This document shows positions 48,527-57,235 of a stretch of 64,000 nucleotides of DNA, one piece after another; within the stretch, counting starts at the first letter, position 1, and each line of letters opens with the position of its first letter. The notes beneath the pieces are model-generated. The model was not told the DNA's origin, did not search any database, and worked only from the letters and a program-made list of their open reading frames with translations. Origin of the DNA: Duganella sacchari (lineage in GTDB: Bacteria > Pseudomonadota > Gammaproteobacteria > Burkholderiales > Burkholderiaceae_D). The stretch covers positions 542,561 through 606,560 of the forward strand of contig NZ_FRCX01000003.1 of assembly GCF_900143065.1 (NCBI RefSeq). The letters are read 5' to 3'. The position numbers and the translations under genes were made by a program.

Positions 48527-48616
48527 GCGCTATCCTCTGCTGAATGTTTCACTCCAGCATCTTACCTCAGATACACAAGATAGTTGGTAAATTGATAGCC
48601 TTTATTGCTTGCCAAG

Positions 48617-49588
48617 TCAGGCGGCGCTGGCTTGCTCGCCACGGTAGACGATCACGCAATCGCGGCCTGCATGCTTGGCCGCATACAGGCAGCTGTCGGC
48701 GGCGGCCAGCAGGGCGGCGGCGTCGTTGAGCGTGTCCTTGTCAAAGGTGGCCACGCCGATGCTCATGGTGACGTGCGGCTTGGTGGCCTTGGGCGAATGG
48801 GCCAGGTTCAGCGAGGCGATCTTGGCGCGGATGGTTTCCGCGTGCAGCGCGGCCTGCTCGGCGCTGGTGTCGGGCAGCACGGCAGCAAACTCTTCGCCGC
48901 CGTAGCGCGCTGCCAGGTCGGCCGGCCGCTGCAGCATGGAGGCAAACGCTTCCGCCACCATGCTCAGGCAGGCGTCGCCCTGCTGGTGGCCGAAGTGGTC
49001 GTTATAGGCTTTGAAGGAGTCGATGTCCATCAACAGCAGCGACAGCTGGCCATCGTTGCGCATGGCGCGGCGCAGTTCGCGGTCCAGTGCGACGTCGAAG
49101 TGGCGGCGGTTGGCGATGCCGGTCAGGCCGTCCACATAGGATTGCGCGCGCAGCTGTTCGGCCTGGCTGCGCAGCTGGCGCTCGCGGCCGACAATGGTGC
49201 TGATGTCGCTCACTTCAATCAGGCAGTAGCGTTCCTTGCCTTCATTGAACGGCGTCACCGACACCGCCTGTTCGACGCGTTCACCGCCCCAGCTGCCGGC
49301 CGGATACAGCGGAAACGGCGACGGGTTCAGCGCCGGCGACAAGGTCTGCGGCAGATTGCTCTGCATCGCGCTCAGCACCGCCTGCTCGAGGCGCTGGCCG
49401 CGCAGTTCGCCGTACAGGTCGAACAGGTCCTGGCCCAGTACGCGGTGCGCCGATTTGCCGGAACGGCTGGCCATCCACTGGTTCCACATCACGATGTGCT
49501 GATTGATGTCGAGGACGATGAGTCCCAGCTGGGCCAGTCCGAGCACGCGCGCGGACAGGTGTTGCGGGGCAGGGGCGAGTTCTGACAT
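48617..49588 (-). CDS. PAS-GGDEF diguanylate cyclase
   Basis: 323 residues. PAS-like sensor at about 15-130 (GLIVLDINQHIVMWNQWMA), a coiled linker, then GGDEF at about 155-315 with YVDGLTGIANRRHFD, LLLMDIDSFKAYND and the active-site ARYGGEEF. An RPAD inhibitory site stands five residues before GGEEF, so product inhibition is expected. It makes cyclic di-GMP in the cytoplasm; no membrane segment seen. Confidence 0.94.
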   Translation of the reverse strand: MSELAPAPQHLSARVLGLAQLGLIVLDINQHIVMWNQWMASRSGKSAHRVLGQDLFDLYGELRGQRLEQAVLSAMQSNLPQTLSPALNPSPFPLYPAGSWGGERVEQAVSVTPFNEGKERYCLIEVSDISTIVGRERQLRSQAEQLRAQSYVDGLTGIANRRHFDVALDRELRRAMRNDGQLSLLLMDIDSFKAYNDHFGHQQGDACLSMVAEAFASMLQRPADLAARYGGEEFAAVLPDTSAEQAALHAETIRAKIASLNLAHSPKATKPHVTMSIGVATFDKDTLNDAAALLAAADSCLYAAKHAGRDCVIVYRGEQASAA

Positions 49589-49890
49589 GCGTGCTTTCCG
49601 GATGGGAATAATGTGCCGATTATAAGGGGTGCGTTGCGGCTTGCTGCACTATCGTTTCCGGCTTTTTCATTGAAAAATATTTCCTCATTCTGTCGCGGAC
49701 CAAAAGTGTCGTTTGACGGCGATTTTTTGCCGATGCGGTGGATGTAGCGCTCGCGAGTAACCTGCTATTATTGATTGTCGCAAACGGTTATGCCGCTTCA
49801 TGCAACCGTTGAGAATTCTCATGTTTGCGTCAATTCCGCTGAAGTAACCTTGCACAACTGACCTGCGCTTGGCCTGGAAAGGAGGGGATC
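49589..49890. other. 302-bp intergenic region between divergent genes
   Basis: AT-rich patches (for example GAAAAATATTTCC near 49672) probably hold the divergent promoters of the diguanylate cyclase and the zinc-ribbon gene. No gene, tRNA or clear hairpin seen. A minus-strand frame that covers part of it has no homologue-like features. Confidence 0.4.
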
Positions 49891-50100
49891 GTGGAACCGA
49901 TACAAGAGAGCGTCCCGGACGACGGGGCGGGCATGCCGCCACCGGCATCCGCCAGGCCCGCGCCACCAGTGCAGACGCGCCAGATGCTGCCGCCCAAAGG
50001 CACGTGCTGGTATTGCGAAAAGCCACTGGATAATGTGCGCCGCTTTTGCGACAAGGAATGCGCTGACGCGTTTGATGAAGAGAAGGAATACACCCGCTAG
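49891..50100 (+). CDS. Zinc-ribbon miniprotein
   Basis: 69 residues from GTG 49891, preceded by the very strong ribosome-binding site AAAGGAGGGG. N-terminal 35 residues are Pro/Ala-rich and flexible. The C-terminal half has CWYC and CDKEC spaced by 12 residues, a treble-clef-like zinc knuckle, ending DEEKEYTR. Similar short proteins are annotated hypothetical in Burkholderiales. Function unknown. Confidence 0.82.
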   Translation: MEPIQESVPDDGAGMPPPASARPAPPVQTRQMLPPKGTCWYCEKPLDNVRRFCDKECADAFDEEKEYTR

Positions 50101-50118
50101 ATCGCAGGTCCGCCACCC

Positions 50119-50745
50119 TCAGGCCATCGCTGCCTGCAAGGTCGCCAGCGCCGTTTCAAAATCGAACTGGTGCGCTGCTTCCGTCACTTCCTGAAAAACT
50201 TCCACGCCCAGACTGGCCGCCAGCACGGTTGCCGATTGCTCCAGCACGTCAATTGCCGTGCCATCGCCCTCGTCCAGCAAGCGCGCCAGATGCAGCAACA
50301 GCATGCGGGTTTCCGGCAGGTGCGAGGGCTGGGTGGCGGCTGTCTGCTCCACCAGCATGCCGTGCGGATCGCCGTCAAGCACACCATCGATAATCGTGAC
50401 CAGGCTGCGCAGCGCCTGTTCCAGCTGCACCAGCAGCGATGACCAGCTGGAGGCCGGTCCCGCGCACACCGGTTCCAGCTGCGCCGCCAGCAGATACACC
50501 TGCTGCGCGCCGATCATGCCGGCCGCGCCCTTGAGCGTGTGGACGATGCGCTGGGCGTGGCCCGGTTCGCCTTCGACCAGCGCCTTGCGCGCCTCGTTGC
50601 CGCTGTTCGGGTAGCGCTGACGGAAGCGGCGCAGGATTTGCAGGTACAGCTCGCGGTCGCCCATCAGCTGCTGCAAGCCGGTTTCCACTTGCAGGATGTG
50701 GCCCCCTTCGGGCGCCGGCGGCAGGAGCGGGCTGGTGGATGTCAT
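50119..50745 (-). CDS. Histidine phosphotransfer (Hpt) domain protein
   Basis: 208 residues from ATG 50745; an upstream in-frame extension lacks protein-like character. The Hpt helix VHTLKGAAGMIGA contains the phospho-accepting His. The first 110 residues form the Hpt bundle; the remaining 90 are a second helical region of unknown role. No histidine kinase or receiver gene adjacent, so it is an orphan phosphorelay member. Confidence 0.88.
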   Translation of the reverse strand: MTSTSPLLPPAPEGGHILQVETGLQQLMGDRELYLQILRRFRQRYPNSGNEARKALVEGEPGHAQRIVHTLKGAAGMIGAQQVYLLAAQLEPVCAGPASSWSSLLVQLEQALRSLVTIIDGVLDGDPHGMLVEQTAATQPSHLPETRMLLLHLARLLDEGDGTAIDVLEQSATVLAASLGVEVFQEVTEAAHQFDFETALATLQAAMA

Positions 50746-50827
50746 CGTGCTCAGTGTGATGGTTGTTACCGCTACGATAGCAGACCCCGTTCCATGGCAT
50801 CGTTGAAATCGTGCAACACCCGGCGCT

Positions 50828-51754
50828 TTATTTGGTGGTGAACGACCAGCTGCGCGTGACCGAGGTGCCGCCCACGGTGCCGCTGAACGTGACATCGTAG
50901 GTGGTGGCGCTGCGCAGCGGCGCCAGCGGAATGATGGCCACGGCGCTGGACACGGTGCTGGTGCCCGCGCCCTGGCTCAGCAGCCGGGTGGTCAACGCCG
51001 TGCCGCCGCGCGGCGCCACGGTGAAGCTTTGCACCACCACGGGATTGTTGATGTCTGCATGCACGCTGATCGGGTAGCCCACTTCGTTCTGGTTGGGCAC
51101 CGGGTCGGGTGACTCGTTGTCGCTGAAGAAGTTGGTCTGCACATTGACCTGGTTGTTGATCGGGTAGGTGACGATCTTGCCTGCGCCGAGGCCGTTGTAG
51201 CCATTGACCACCGCAAAGTCGGCCGTGAAGTAGGTATAGTTGCCGGTGGCTGCACCGGTGCCGATTTCTTTGAACACCGGCTCAAAAATAACGAAGCGGT
51301 GGTAGATGGCCGTAATCAGTTCTTCCGCCATGTAGAAGCCGGAATTGTTGGTGTTGGCCGCGATGACTTCGCCGGCCGCATAGGACCCGCTCAGGGTGTA
51401 GCCTGCGGCTTTCAGGCGGTCGGCCACGTCCACGCCGGTAAACCCGGCTTTGCCTTGGGTTTGCTCGTGCGTGATGGTGCTGTTGAGCCGCTGGTAGTCC
51501 GAATGCCCCTGGGCGGCCGTATCGATGCGGCTGTTGCGCGTGAGGACAGACAGCCCCAGCTGCGCGCGCCGGTAGTTGAACCAGTTGAAGCCGTCGGTCG
51601 CGGTATTGTTGACGGAGGCGGGCGCGCCCGGTTCCGGTATCAACGGCGGTGTGGTGGTCGAGCCGCCGCCAATCGAGGTTGAACCACCGCCGCCGCAAGC
51701 GGTCAGCAGTGCCGTCGTGCATAGCGCCGCCAAGGGTAGTCGCCATTTGTTCAT
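50828..51754 (-). CDS. CAP/SCP-domain lipoprotein with Ig-like C-terminus
   Basis: 308 residues from ATG 51754, with AGGAG 6 nt upstream. Lipobox LLTACGGGG, a Gly/Ser/Thr-Pro linker, then a CAP domain (FNWFNYRRAQLGLSVLTRNS, AAQGHSDYQRLN, ITHEQTQG, AGEVIAANT) at about 50-200. The last 100 residues end in TSVTRSWSFTTK, an Ig-like strand pattern. Surface or periplasmic; catalytic activity is not established for bacterial CAP proteins. Confidence 0.87.
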   Translation of the reverse strand: MNKWRLPLAALCTTALLTACGGGGSTSIGGGSTTTPPLIPEPGAPASVNNTATDGFNWFNYRRAQLGLSVLTRNSRIDTAAQGHSDYQRLNSTITHEQTQGKAGFTGVDVADRLKAAGYTLSGSYAAGEVIAANTNNSGFYMAEELITAIYHRFVIFEPVFKEIGTGAATGNYTYFTADFAVVNGYNGLGAGKIVTYPINNQVNVQTNFFSDNESPDPVPNQNEVGYPISVHADINNPVVVQSFTVAPRGGTALTTRLLSQGAGTSTVSSAVAIIPLAPLRSATTYDVTFSGTVGGTSVTRSWSFTTK

Positions 51755-51876
51755 GATGAGCTCCTGTGCCATGTCCCGATTCTATGTCGGATTTCAAAAT
51801 CAGTGCACGCATTAGACGCACCTTGGCAGCGGACCAAAGATGGTAAGCTTGCCGTTTCTTTGAAATTGCCCCTGCT

Positions 51877-52659
51877 TTGAAGCCATTACACCATCCGCGC
51901 ATGCAGCGCGCCAAGTTTGCCTTGCCCAGTATGGTCACGCTGATGTCGATTGCCTGCGGCTTCGGCAGCATCGTCATTTCGGTCGATAATGCGGTGGTCG
52001 GTTCGGCCCATGACTACCGTCTGGCAGCCGTGCTGCTGGTGCTGGCCGGCGTGTTTGACGCGCTGGACGGCATGGTGGCGCGCGCCACCAATACCCAGTC
52101 CGACTTTGGCATGCAGCTCGATTCGATCGCCGACGTCATGAACTTCGGCTGCGCGCCGGGTCTGCTGCTGTACTGCTGGGGGTTCCAGCAACTGGGCCTG
52201 GATCATCCGACGCTGCTGCGTCTGGGCGGCATGGCGAGTTTCTTCTTTGTCGCCTGCGGCGCGTTGCGCCTGGCGCGTTTCAATGTCAACGTCGGCCGTA
52301 CCGATCCGCGCTATTTTGTCGGCATGCCGATCACGGCGGGCGCCGCATGCGTGGCGTCGGTGGTGGTGGCCTGGCCGGACCCGGCCGCATCGGTGCTGCA
52401 TGGCAGCCTGATCGTGCTGCTGCTGTTTGGCGTGGGCAGCCTGATGGTCTCTACCATCCGCTTCCCGAGTTCCAAGCAGAAAAAGAGCGTGGCCGCGCTG
52501 GTGCTGCTGGCGATCAATGTGGGCCTGCTGGTCTGGCTGCAGGCGCTGTACTTCGTGCTGTTCTTTGCGCTCTACATCAGCGCCACGCTGGCGCTCAACG
52601 GGGCATGGAAAACCGGCTGGACGGGCATCGCCCCGCCGGTCGTCTACACGGACGATTAA
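51877..52659 (+). CDS. pssA: CDP-diacylglycerol-serine O-phosphatidyltransferase
   Basis: 260 residues from TTG 51877; ATG 51901 is an alternative. The CDP-alcohol phosphotransferase motif is seen as DALDGMVARA followed by FGMQLDSIADVMNFG, with all Asp residues in place. About seven membrane segments. It makes phosphatidylserine, precursor of phosphatidylethanolamine. The stop overlaps the stop of the converging aldo/keto reductase by 4 nt. Confidence 0.93.
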   Translation: MKPLHHPRMQRAKFALPSMVTLMSIACGFGSIVISVDNAVVGSAHDYRLAAVLLVLAGVFDALDGMVARATNTQSDFGMQLDSIADVMNFGCAPGLLLYCWGFQQLGLDHPTLLRLGGMASFFFVACGALRLARFNVNVGRTDPRYFVGMPITAGAACVASVVVAWPDPAASVLHGSLIVLLLFGVGSLMVSTIRFPSSKQKKSVAALVLLAINVGLLVWLQALYFVLFFALYISATLALNGAWKTGWTGIAPPVVYTDD

Positions 52660-53573
52660 GCCACTTCGTGGCCGCGCGCGGCGCGCAGAATCTCAAACCA
52701 CTGGCTGCGGCTCAGGCTGAACTGGGTCGCTTCCACCGCTTCCTTGACGGCCTGGATGCGGCCCGAACCGGTCAACGGCACCGGGCGGCTCGGCAGTTGC
52801 ATGATCCACGCAAACACCACGCTGCCAAACGGACGTTGCAGCTCGTCCGCCACTTTCTGGATCGCGGCACGCACGCGCACGCCGGTGGCGTCGTCGCTGC
52901 TGAACAGGCGGCCCCCGCCCAGCGGCGACCAGATCATCGGCGCCACGCCCAGGTCCTGCAGGCCGTCGAAGGTTTCGTCAAACAGCGGCGCCACCTGCAG
53001 CGGCGAGAATTCGACCTGGTTGGTGGCCAGCGCGATGCGGCGGTTCAGGCTTTCGAACTGGTGACGCGTGAAGTTGGACACGCCAAAGTGCTTGACCTTG
53101 CCATCCTGGCGCAGGCGCTGGAAAGCGCTGGCGATGTCGTCAAAATTCATGAGCGGATCGGGACGGTGGATCAGCAGCAGGTCCAGATGGTCGGTGCGCA
53201 GCTGGCGCAGCGAATTCTCGGCGGAAGCAATGATGTGGCTGGCGCTGGTGTCATAGTGCTGGATGGTGTGTTCCGGGCGCGCATCGGAGATCAGCTTGAT
53301 GCCGCATTTGCTGACGATCTGCATGTGGTCACGCAGCGAAGGCTGCAGCGCCAGCGCCTCGCCAAACGTGGCCTCCACCCCATAGCCGCCGTAGATATCG
53401 GCGTGGTCGAAGCTGGTAACGCCCATGGCCAGCGCCTGTTCTATCCATTCAACCCGCTGCTGCGGTGTGAGCTGCCATTCATTCATGCGCCACATGCCAG
53501 CCACGATACGCGACAGCGTCAGGCCGCCTGGATAAGTGATGAGGGATGGGCAGTTCAGGTCGGACATGAGCAT
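52656..53573 (-). CDS. Aldo/keto reductase (YdhF-like)
   Basis: 305 residues. TIM-barrel AKR signatures: SFDHADIYGGYGVEATFGEAL with catalytic Asp and Tyr, LLIHRPDPLM with the His, VKHFGVSNF, and the NADP-binding end PVPLTGSGRIQAVKEAVEA. Start ATG 53573; an ATG two codons later is equally possible. Substrate unknown. Confidence 0.93.
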   Translation of the reverse strand: MLMSDLNCPSLITYPGGLTLSRIVAGMWRMNEWQLTPQQRVEWIEQALAMGVTSFDHADIYGGYGVEATFGEALALQPSLRDHMQIVSKCGIKLISDARPEHTIQHYDTSASHIIASAENSLRQLRTDHLDLLLIHRPDPLMNFDDIASAFQRLRQDGKVKHFGVSNFTRHQFESLNRRIALATNQVEFSPLQVAPLFDETFDGLQDLGVAPMIWSPLGGGRLFSSDDATGVRVRAAIQKVADELQRPFGSVVFAWIMQLPSRPVPLTGSGRIQAVKEAVEATQFSLSRSQWFEILRAARGHEVA

Positions 53574-53693
53574 GCTTTCAAGGTGAGGAGATGGACAGGA
53601 ATTATAGCCACAAGTGTGTAATTTAGTTACTTCCGTTGTTGTCGATTTTCATTGTATTATCGAAACGTGCGACCGACCGAACGGAGGGGTAAC

Positions 53694-55001
53694 GTGGGCT
53701 TTCTATCGTTTCTGAGATCTAAACCGGAGCCACAAAAGCAAGCTGCCAGCGCGCCTGCCACGCCGCCCCCTGCTGCGCCAGCGCCGCGTCCGGTGGAAGA
53801 TGCCGGCGCCATGGTGACGCGCGCGGAAATTGTCGACGAGCGCCATCGCCTGTGCGGCTACCGCTTCAGCGCGCCGCAGCTGGAACCCGCATTGATCGAT
53901 ACCATGGTGGCCGCCCATGTGCCGCAATTTGCGCAAAACCGCATGGCGCTGGTGCAACTGAGCATGGACGCCGTGGTGTTCAACCGTCACCTGCCCCTGA
54001 TCGCTCCGCACACGGTTTTTCTGCTGGACCGCAAGGCTGCCAACCTGCCGGCCGACCAGATTGCCGGACGCATGGCGGCGCTGCGCGAATCCGGCTGCAA
54101 GGTGGCGTTGCGCGGTGTCACGCTGGACGTGGAAGATGCGCCGCTGCTGGCCGCTTGCGACATCGTGGTGCTGTACTTGAATGAACATACGTTGGCCGAG
54201 TTTCAGACCCTGACCAAGCAGCTGCGCCTGCGCTACCAGGAGCTCAAGCTGATTGTGGATGGCGTCGAATCCTGGGACGAGCAGCGCATGTGCGCCTCCT
54301 GGGGCTGCAATTATTTCATGGGCCATTTCCTCACCACCAGCGACAAGGTGGACCCGGACGCCAAGATCGACCAGAGCCGCATGACCTCGATCGAGCTGCT
54401 GAACCTGCTGCGCACGGATGCCGAGCTGCCGGCCATGATCGAGGTGGCCAAGCGCGATCCCGGCATGACTTACCAGGTGCTGCAATGGGCAAACGCGCCA
54501 AGCAATGGCCAGGCCACCAAGGTGACCAGCCTGCAGCAGGCATTCATGGTGCTGGGCCGGAACCAGCTGTACCGCGGCCTGACCGTGTCCATGTTCCGCC
54601 TTGGCGGCGGCGCCACCAAGGAACGCGATGAATCGCTGCTGGAAGTGGCGTTAACGCGGGCGCGCTTCCTGGAAACCTGCAGCCGGCTGCCGCAGACCAA
54701 GCGCGATGAGTTGTTCCTGGTGGGGCTGCTGTCGCTGTTTGATGTGCTGCTGGGCGTGCCGATGGCCAATCTGGTCAGCAAGATGCACCTGTCGGACGAT
54801 ATCCGCGACGTGCTGCTGCACAGCGCGGGCGCTTACGGCCCGTATCTGATGATGGTGCTGCTGCTGGAGCGCGACAAGGTTGACCGCGCGCTGGAGATTG
54901 CGGCCAAGCTGGAGGTGGAGATGGAGGCGCTGCCGTCCGTGGGACAGGCGGCGTTCCAGTGGGCGCAGGAGTCCATGCACCACACCAGCGCCGACGACTG
55001 A
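53694..55001 (+). CDS. EAL-like / HDOD signalling protein
   Basis: 435 residues from GTG 53694, with GGAGGGG 6 nt upstream. After a Pro/Ala linker, residues 55-235 follow the EAL fold (LCGYRF, VALRGVTLDVED, KLIVDGVES, NYFMGHFL), but the EAL tripeptide and most metal ligands are absent, so phosphodiesterase activity is unlikely. Residues 240-430 are HDOD (LLRTDAELPAMIEVAKRDPGMTY, LQQAFMVLGRNQL). Known relatives (YuxH type) are regulatory; the partner is unknown. Confidence 0.9.
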   Translation: MGFLSFLRSKPEPQKQAASAPATPPPAAPAPRPVEDAGAMVTRAEIVDERHRLCGYRFSAPQLEPALIDTMVAAHVPQFAQNRMALVQLSMDAVVFNRHLPLIAPHTVFLLDRKAANLPADQIAGRMAALRESGCKVALRGVTLDVEDAPLLAACDIVVLYLNEHTLAEFQTLTKQLRLRYQELKLIVDGVESWDEQRMCASWGCNYFMGHFLTTSDKVDPDAKIDQSRMTSIELLNLLRTDAELPAMIEVAKRDPGMTYQVLQWANAPSNGQATKVTSLQQAFMVLGRNQLYRGLTVSMFRLGGGATKERDESLLEVALTRARFLETCSRLPQTKRDELFLVGLLSLFDVLLGVPMANLVSKMHLSDDIRDVLLHSAGAYGPYLMMVLLLERDKVDRALEIAAKLEVEMEALPSVGQAAFQWAQESMHHTSADD

Positions 55002-55009
55002 TAAGAAAA

Positions 55010-55027
55010 AGCCCGCCGAAGCGGGCT
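55010..55027 (-). terminator. Intrinsic terminator of the DD-carboxypeptidase gene
   Basis: On the minus strand AGCCCGC-TTCG-GCGGGCT is followed by TTTTTCTTAT. The TTCG tetraloop and T-run are textbook. It starts 7 bp after the stop at 55035. Confidence 0.93.
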
Positions 55028-55034
55028 GGTCAGA

Positions 55035-56180
55035 TTATTTCAGCCAGAGGCGGATCGAATCCCAGGCGCGGCCGAAGATCGAGGCTTGCTCGACGGTTTC
55101 CAGCGCCACCACCGGCAGTTCCAGCATTGGTTTGCCGTCCACCATCATCTTCAGGGTGCCGACGCGGCTGTTTTCAGCCAGCGGCGCGACCAGCGGGTCT
55201 TTGCGTTCCAGCGCCGGCTTCATCTTGCCCGCCACGCCTTTCGGCACGGTGACCATGACGTCGTTGGCAAAGCCGATCTTGACCTGGCCCTTGGCGCCTT
55301 TCCAGATTTCCGGCGTGGCGATCGGCTGGCCTTTGGAGTACAGCTTCACGGTGTCGAAGTTCTGGAAGCCCCAGTTCAGCAGCTTCTGGCTTTCCTGGGT
55401 ACGCACCTGGTCGGACGAGGTGCCCAGCACCACCGAGATCAGGCGGCGCTCGCCGGCGCCGTTGGGACGGTGGGCCGAGGCGATCATGCAGTAGCCGGCC
55501 GCTTCGGTGTGGCCGGTCTTCATGCCGTCCACGGTCGGGTCCAGCCACAGCAGGCGGTTACGGTTCGGCTGGGTGATCTTGTTGTAGGTGAAGGTTTTCA
55601 CCGAGTCGATCTTGTAGAACTCCGGGAAGTCCAGGATCACGCGCTTGGCCAGCACCGACAAGTCCTGCGCGGTGGAATAGTTTTCCGGCGACGGCAGGCC
55701 GTGCGGATTGGCAAAGTGGGTCGAGGTCAGGCCCATGCGCTGGGCTTCCTTGTTCATCATCACGACGAAAGCGGATTCATCGCCAGCAACCGCTTCGGCC
55801 AGCGCCACGGCGGCGTCGTTACCCGACTGCACCATCAGGCCGTACAGCAGGTCGTTGATGCTGACCGGGGTGGCCGGATCAATAAACATCTTGGAGCTGC
55901 TGGTGTCGACCTTCCACGCCTTGGTGGAGACATTGACCATTTGCTTGAGGTCGATCTTCTTGTCGCGCAGCGCGGTGAAGGCGACGTAGGCGGTCATGAT
56001 CTTGGTCAGCGAGGCCGGCTCGATGCGGGCGTTGGGATCTTGCGAGGCGATAATCTGGCCGCTGGTCGCGTCCAGCAGCAGCCAGGACTTGGCGGCGATG
56101 GTCGGGGCCGGCAGCGTCTGCGCCACGGCCGAGGTCATCAACATCACACTGGTGGCTAGTGCCGTGATAATTTTCTTCAT
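55035..56180 (-). CDS. D-alanyl-D-alanine carboxypeptidase (PBP5/6 type)
   Basis: 381 residues with signal peptide (to AVA-QT). The serine-peptidase triad motifs are present: SLTK (SxxK), SGN (SxN) and KTGHT. A C-terminal beta domain (about 280-360) and a terminal amphipathic helix (SIFGRAWDSIRLWLK) for inner-membrane attachment follow. It trims the terminal D-Ala of peptidoglycan stem peptides. Last gene of the leftward string, 42 bp after the hydrolase. Confidence 0.96.
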   Translation of the reverse strand: MKKIITALATSVMLMTSAVAQTLPAPTIAAKSWLLLDATSGQIIASQDPNARIEPASLTKIMTAYVAFTALRDKKIDLKQMVNVSTKAWKVDTSSSKMFIDPATPVSINDLLYGLMVQSGNDAAVALAEAVAGDESAFVVMMNKEAQRMGLTSTHFANPHGLPSPENYSTAQDLSVLAKRVILDFPEFYKIDSVKTFTYNKITQPNRNRLLWLDPTVDGMKTGHTEAAGYCMIASAHRPNGAGERRLISVVLGTSSDQVRTQESQKLLNWGFQNFDTVKLYSKGQPIATPEIWKGAKGQVKIGFANDVMVTVPKGVAGKMKPALERKDPLVAPLAENSRVGTLKMMVDGKPMLELPVVALETVEQASIFGRAWDSIRLWLK

Positions 56181-56222
56181 AAGATCTGGTGTAAAAGTTA
56201 AAAGCCCGGTGATTATAGTGGC

Positions 56223-56885
56223 TTAGTCGGCGCTTGCGGTGTCCTCTTCAGCCTCGGTTAAGCGTGGGCGGTGCCACAGCTGCGTGACCCAGCTCTTGAT
56301 GTGACCCAGTTTGCGGTGGAAGAAATGGTCGGCGCCAGGGATGACGATGACGGGAATGTCCTGCGGGCGCAGCCAGTCCAGCACGTCGATGAGGGGGATG
56401 GTGTCGTCGTTTTCGCCATGGATCAGGATGGTGTCGGCAGGTACCTCGGCCAGCTCCCATTTTTTGGCGGCGGTGCCGACCAGCACCAGACGCTCCGCCG
56501 GCGTACCGGCCGCCGCCAGGCGCTGGGCCAGGTGCGACTGCACATAGGTGCCGAAGGAGAAGCCCGACAGTGCCACCGGCAGGCCGGGGAATTTTTCCAC
56601 CATCCACGCATGCAGCAGGCCCATGTCGTCGGTCTCGCCCTTGCCGTGGTCGTGCACGCCTTCGGAGGCGCCGACGCCGCGGAAGTTGATGCGCGCCACC
56701 ACATAGCCCAGGTTGACGAAGGTACGCATCAGCGTGACGGCCACCTTGTTGTCCATGGTGCCGCCGTACAGCGGGTGCGGGTGCGCCACCAGCGCGACGC
56801 CGCGCGGTGCGATGCCCGGATAGTCAATCACGCCTTCCATCTGGCCGGCGCCGCCAGCCAGGGTAAATTTTTCGCTTTTGTTCAT
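56223..56885 (-). CDS. Alpha/beta hydrolase (dienelactone hydrolase-like)
   Basis: 220 residues. VALVAHPHPLYGGTMDNKV (oxyanion region), RINFRGVGASEGVHDHG, nucleophile elbow GFSFGTY, acidic residue in ILIHGENDDTIPL and histidine in GADHFFHRKL complete the triad. This group is annotated as alpha/beta hydrolase with unknown substrate. Starts 5 nt after the ferredoxin gene. Confidence 0.9.
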   Translation of the reverse strand: MNKSEKFTLAGGAGQMEGVIDYPGIAPRGVALVAHPHPLYGGTMDNKVAVTLMRTFVNLGYVVARINFRGVGASEGVHDHGKGETDDMGLLHAWMVEKFPGLPVALSGFSFGTYVQSHLAQRLAAAGTPAERLVLVGTAAKKWELAEVPADTILIHGENDDTIPLIDVLDWLRPQDIPVIVIPGADHFFHRKLGHIKSWVTQLWHRPRLTEAEEDTASAD

Positions 56886-56890
56886 AGACC

Positions 56891-57208
56891 TTAGATTTTG
56901 AGACGTTCCACGACCTTGCCGTTGACCAGGTGGCTGTCGATGATTTCATCGACGTCGCTGGTGTCGACGTAGGTGTACCAGGTGCCTTCCGGATAGACCA
57001 CCAGCACCGGGCCATCGTCGCAGCGGTCCAGGCAGCCGGCCTGGTTGATGCGGACCTTGCCGTGGCCGTTGAGGCCGAGTTCCTTGCAGCGTTTTTTCGC
57101 ATGCTTTTGCGCGGTTTCGGCGCCATGGGCGCCGCAGCTGTCGCGGCCGTCGTCACGCTTGTTCATGCAGAAGAAGACGTGGTGTTTGAAGTAGGGAGTG
57201 TCGCTCAT
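56891..57208 (-). CDS. Thioredoxin-like [2Fe-2S] ferredoxin
   Basis: 105 residues. The four cysteines occur as FFCMNKRDDGRDSCG and AGCLDRC, the spacing of the NuoE/Shethna-like small ferredoxins. VRINQAGCLDRCDDGPVLVVYPEGTWY is highly typical. The redox partner is unknown. It sits between the VanZ and hydrolase genes in a tight string. Confidence 0.93.
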   Translation of the reverse strand: MSDTPYFKHHVFFCMNKRDDGRDSCGAHGAETAQKHAKKRCKELGLNGHGKVRINQAGCLDRCDDGPVLVVYPEGTWYTYVDTSDVDEIIDSHLVNGKVVERLKI

Positions 57209-57235
57209 GGCTATACCTCGGTGAGTTGGTAGCCG

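Noticed and set aside
49685..50116. Minus-strand frame (143 codons) over the 49.6-50.1 kb gap
   Set aside because: Overlaps the well-supported zinc-ribbon gene that has a strong ribosome-binding site; Arg/Ser-rich composition suggests an artefact.
50746..50895. N-terminal extension of the Hpt protein to 50895
   Set aside because: The extension is non-conserved-looking, Arg/Pro-rich, and would overlap the end of the CAP lipoprotein gene; ATG 50745 is better.
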